From positions 15,464,576-15,528,575 of the forward strand of contig CM049309.1 of NCBI GenBank assembly GCA_026874595.1: a DNA stretch of 64,000 nucleotides, written 5' to 3'. Source of the stretch: Sipunculus nudus. Taxonomy: Eukaryota; Annelida; Sipuncula; Golfingiida; Sipunculidae. Every line of letters starts with the position of its first letter. The stretch's first letter is position 1. Below are positions 60,011 to 64,000 of the stretch, piece after piece. The notes below the pieces were generated by a model. It worked only from the letters and a program-made list of their open reading frames with translations, was not told where the DNA came from and made no database searches. The translations under genes and the position numbers were made by a program.

Positions 60011-60459
60011 ACGGCTGTATCGATAATCCGTTATATCGATTCGAATCGATACACTACTTCGGTACATTTACGGATATCCTTAACAGGCTGTAAGCATGAA
60101 GGAGTGACTGCTAACAAAATATGGCTACAACTCATAACTTAAAAAAATTTTATTAAAAAAACTTCTCCTTGGTTGTCTATATTAATATAGTATGTTTATA
60201 ATACAAACTGGATTAGAAAGGTTTATTCGCAAATCAGAGTCTTCCATGACACTGAAGAAATTTATTAAACGGTCTTCTTTACCAATGAATTTTTTGCATT
60301 GATGATTTCATTTGGTAATCTCAGCAAGGCATTTACTTAAGTCCCCTCCCCCCAACGCAGGGATTTTGATGAATTTATTTCTACATTAATATTTTGGTCA
60401 ACATATTTTTGGGTGGACTTTCTTAATTTTCCAAGAGTGTAAAACGATTTTTTACTTTC

Positions 60460-60572
60460 ATCGATTACAATTTTTTTTCTTTCAACGATTACCATTTTTC
60501 TTTCATCGATTTCTATTTTTCTTTCATTGATTACATTTTTTTTTCTTTTATTGATTACAATTTTTTCTTTAT
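60460..60572. repeat. Minisatellite, about five units of 21-24 bp
   Basis: Units follow the pattern ATCGATTACAATTTTTTTTC plus TTTC with few changes. Read on the minus strand it gives a run of charged residues, an artefact of the array. Confidence 0.8.
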
Positions 60573-60689
60573 ATATCTTCAATATATATCTTTTAATCTT
60601 TCTCGTATTACAAAGGGGGTCTATATGCACTTTTTTAAGAAAAAAAATAATTGATTTGTTCGTTATTTTTATAATTATGATTAAAAATA

Positions 60690-60728
60690 AAACGGCTTCC
60701 GACTTCCGAAGGCTTCCGACTTCCGAGT
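60690..60728. repeat. Short tandem duplication
   Basis: GGCTTCCGACTTCCGAA occurs twice in direct succession with one terminal change. Confidence 0.8.
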
Positions 60729-61231
60729 TTTATCTATTGCCGTAGTTGGCTTTATAATCAATCACGGCCAATAATGACCACCCGACGGCTTGTCAAAGGC
60801 TAAAAAGGGCTAAAGTTGTCATATTTCTTTAAACCTTTACCGAGCATAAGGGATCTCACTTTATATTTATTAAGTCAATAGTGATTTTTTCCGCATTCCG
60901 TACATATAAGGAATCTCAGCTTTATTCATAACTCTGTTTTCGACAGCAGGGGAAACAAATGACCGATGCCTCGGGCAAAATCAAATAAACGAGGGAAATG
61001 TGATTATTTGGATCCATATTCCCTAGCTTCGTATGACCAAGTCTGTGACATGACCACGTAATCGCAGATCTGTGAAATGATATTCCTCGAAATACCCACT
61101 GCGCAGACTCGGACTCACAAGAGTACGACTCTACTGTTTAAGGAATTTTGGAGTCAAAGTGCGACTCTACTGTTTAGCCCCCCCCCCCCCCCCCCCTTGT
61201 GACTTTAAAGCAGGTAAATGACCGAAAAAAG

Positions 61232-61416
61232 GGTAAGTGTTCTGGTGAATAAAGAGTGGAAACATAGTAAAATTAACGGCAATTTCCATTTTTTAAATTA
61301 AAAAACTAGCTAATGATGCCATTAAAGTGTAAGTGTTCTGGTGAATAAAGGGTTGAAACAAAGTAAAATTAACTGCAATTTCCCATTTTTAAATCAAAAA
61401 CTGGCTAATGATGTCC
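61232..61416. repeat. Tandem duplication of about 97 bp, two copies
   Basis: GTAAGTGTTCTGGTGAATAA, the following AGTAAAATTAACnGCAATTT and CTAATGATG occur in the same order in both copies. A C-run lies just upstream at 61178-61196. Confidence 0.8.
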
Positions 61417-62128
61417 TTTGCATACCAAGTATGTGAATATATATCGCTCCAAAAGTCAGAAACATACGTTGCACATCCCCTGCACGAATATGAGGGCATT
61501 TTCTACACACTGTGACACATGCTTGACATTTTGCAAACCCACAAATTACGAAGTGTCCCATAACTGGATCTTTATAGCAGGAGAGAAATAGTATATATGA
61601 ACAGTTTTTAAATAGTAAAAAAGAGTCCTGCCAAAAAAGAGTGGAAAAAGAGTTATAAGCTTTAGTAATTCCTAAAAACAGAGAGCGACTCTTTTTGACA
61701 GGCCTGTTAAAGGTGATAAGGACAACATTTCAGTCTTTAACATTTTTGTATTATTATTTTCAGTGGAAATTAAAATGTAAGAACTTTATTGTAAGAAATA
61801 AGAGTTTGGTATTTGTTATTCAAAGCAAAAAGAATATTTTTCCAAAAGGGGATCAAATACTGTGTACCTTATTTGGACGTGTGCCAAATCGGATTGGGAG
61901 CATTCACACGGGAAATCTAAGAGCCTGGATGTACAGCACGTTTGAACTCGACCTTTCACAGCGGATTGTATGGGGCAAAGGCGCTTTTAAAATCGGAAGA
62001 GTACATATAGTAACACATTAAAAAAACTTTACACACTTGTAACATAATAAATCCCAGACTGCAACATAAACTATCTGAATAAAGTAGGATCAATGTCGAA
62101 AGTATCTACCTTATGGGACCCTCTGTTC
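61417..62128. other. Intergenic sequence, nothing recognised
   Basis: No supported gene or repeat in this stretch. Confidence 0.5.
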
Positions 62129-62338
62129 CAGAGGCGGATCTAGGGAGGGGTCCAGGGGTTTCCAGACCAGTCCCCCGCCCCCTTCTAGCCACCGCAACAT
62201 TTTTAAGGGTTTCAGACCAATATTTGCGGCCTGGACCCCCCCCCCCCCCGCCCTTTTTTTCCAGACCTTTTTCAAGGTGTTGTCATTTGTCTTCATGGAT
62301 TATAACCCTCCTTTTCCTAAATCCTGGATCCGCCCCTG
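62129..62338. mobile_element. MITE with GGCGGATC-type inverted ends (210 bp)
   Basis: The left end CAGAGGCGGATCTAGG and the right end CCTGGATCCGCCCCTG are inverted with two mismatches in 16. A C-run lies in the middle. CAGnGGCGGATCCAGG-type ends are widespread in animal non-autonomous DNA transposons. No target duplication was clear, so the superfamily is left open. Confidence 0.65.
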
Positions 62339-64000
62339 TATATTAAATTCCTCTGCTCGCCCCTGAAACTGACTTGCGTGCTGACTCATACAGATACACA
62401 AAGAGAACAATCTGCAACGATCAACATTTATTGACAACTTGGTATTGAGGTACACCTAAGGCAGGTTCTGGGGCTTCTGAACAACACAACATTGTTTTAA
62501 TATGATAATTAACCAATTATATATGTCCTGTGTATCTGTCAGAGCAGCATAATGCACATCAAGTTATAATGTATATTTCTTCTTTATATAGACACATCAA
62601 ACCAAGCTAGACTTGAACAACATATCATATTATGCGGTTAATATGCAGGAGTATTATTGTATTGAATCATTACATCAAAAAATGAATTGTGGGAAAATTC
62701 TATAATGTTTCAACAGAATTGGTTTATACTACAGTGAATCAAACCTAAATAACTGATCATTCAACCAACACTGACACTGACGACATTAAACCGGTAGAAA
62801 TAAATGTCAGGAGCCTTTTGATTGTTATGCTGTATTTGTGCTAAAGTGTATAACAACCAATTAATGTTCATCACTCTCATCATCCGCTGATGATAATATA
62901 TTAATAGATATCAATAATATAGGTTTGGTAATTTGACTCGTAATACCAGTGATTGTTTCATTTAATATGGTGTTTGACGAAATTAATAGTTAACATGACA
63001 AAATATATATATAAAAGAGAGAGAGCTGACAATGATACTGTCACATTATCGAAAGCTCTCCCATATCAAGAACACAATTGTGCATTTCTTGCGATTGAAT
63101 CCGCACCCGGATATACCAGTATCTTGCATTTGTTTTTCTGTAAATTATCAAGTAACCTATGACAATGATTTACCTATTTGGAATTGCTTCCATTGTGGCC
63201 GTGCATTCATGTGGGTAACTAAGCCAGTATCATTTGGTCCTACTGTTACGTAATTGTCCACTAATGGTCTATTTATAGATGAATCATGAAACCTTACGTC
63301 ATGTGCTTTCGTATGCAGATAAAGAGCAACATAGTCATGTGACAACCTCATTGGCGAAATCTAAATATGCTCTCATTGTGAAAAGATGTGACACTAATTT
63401 CTACATTTATTATAATATTATTGTCAGCTGCAGTGAAGATAAGATCTTCTCATTCATACATAATGTGTCCTTAATTTAATGCCTGCACGGAACATGACAT
63501 AAGATTCCAAGATTTTCTAAAATATCACAGAAGTCATCAGTCAAGAAAACATAACATCATTAATGCATTTTCCTAAATCTGATTATATTTTCCACCTAAA
63601 TAATGTTGATATCCACAATGTCATGTAGCTTCAAATAATATTTGATTTTATCATTCTTAAATGAAAAGTAAAATATTCCTGTTTAACAAAATGCGATTTA
63701 TACTATGCTTTGTTGTAAAATTTTGATTGTTCACGATGATCAGTTTTATACCACTTCGAATTAAAAATAATTAAAAATTAAATAGTGAACAAATCAGTAA
63801 CAAACTAAACAACGGTGTTAAACTGCCAAAAATAATTTTCTTGAAAAGAAATTCATCCAAAGAAATTTTCTGTAGTCAGGAAAATCTCAAGTTATGATCT
63901 TTGCTTGGTTTATAGACATCGTTCTTGAGGTAAAAAAATAGCTATAGTTTTTTAAGACAAGATATCATAAAAAAGCTACCTTCATAAAAAAAAAAATTCT
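62339..64000. other. Intergenic sequence to right edge, nothing recognised
   Basis: AT-rich DNA with only short unsupported frames and no placed repeat. Confidence 0.5.

Noticed and set aside
60337-60630. Minus-strand frame with a repetitive charged peptide
   Set aside because: It is produced entirely by the 21-24 bp minisatellite.

Overview
The window is animal nuclear DNA: AT-rich, with GT-AG introns, an L1/Tx1-type LINE, Helitron-type rolling-circle elements, MITEs and many microsatellites. The repeat style (GTCTGTCCGTCCGTTAAC-type stretches, GGTGGCGCCACC palindromes, elements headed by stem-loops) suggests a lophotrochozoan, most likely a mollusc. The species cannot be fixed from this sequence alone.

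The only host gene I can support is a plus-strand STPG1 (sperm-tail PG-rich repeat protein, MAPO2) orthologue. Six coding exons (1113-1292, 1627-1747, 2934-3037, 8372-8436, 12422-12612, 37385-37452) have matching GT-AG borders and phases. They join into one open frame of 242 codons plus a TAG stop. The first exons, with the start codon, lie left of the window. The last intron is about 24.8 kb and is largely built of transposable elements.

The rest is mostly repeats. Family B elements (tandem 130/149 bp modules with GGTGGCGCCACC at the joints) end in a hairpin plus CTAGT before a T, as Helitrons do. One complete Helitron (family C, 10639-12358) ends 63 bp before a coding exon. Family A elements begin TTTTAGCTCAGCTGACT and end in an inverted copy of that sequence, a GACCCATGGGTC hairpin and CTTGT, which resembles Helentrons. 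Two family A copies face each other inside the last intron. A third is split at its palindromic head by a 5.9 kb LINE with a 16 bp target duplication. Families D, E, F, H and I have the same design: a stem-loop head, a GTCTGTCCGTC stretch, then a degenerate core resembling ATATCTCnnnAACCGTTTGACCGATTTnnnTGAAATTTnGCA. This shared design across unrelated element ends is the most interesting pattern here.

From 37.45 kb to 41.77 kb and from 51.3 kb to the right edge I find no convincing host gene. Those stretches hold MITEs, minisatellites, a weakly periodic satellite-like tract and unrecognised intergenic DNA. Coordinates and motif counts were read by eye. Element boundaries are approximate unless a terminal motif is named.
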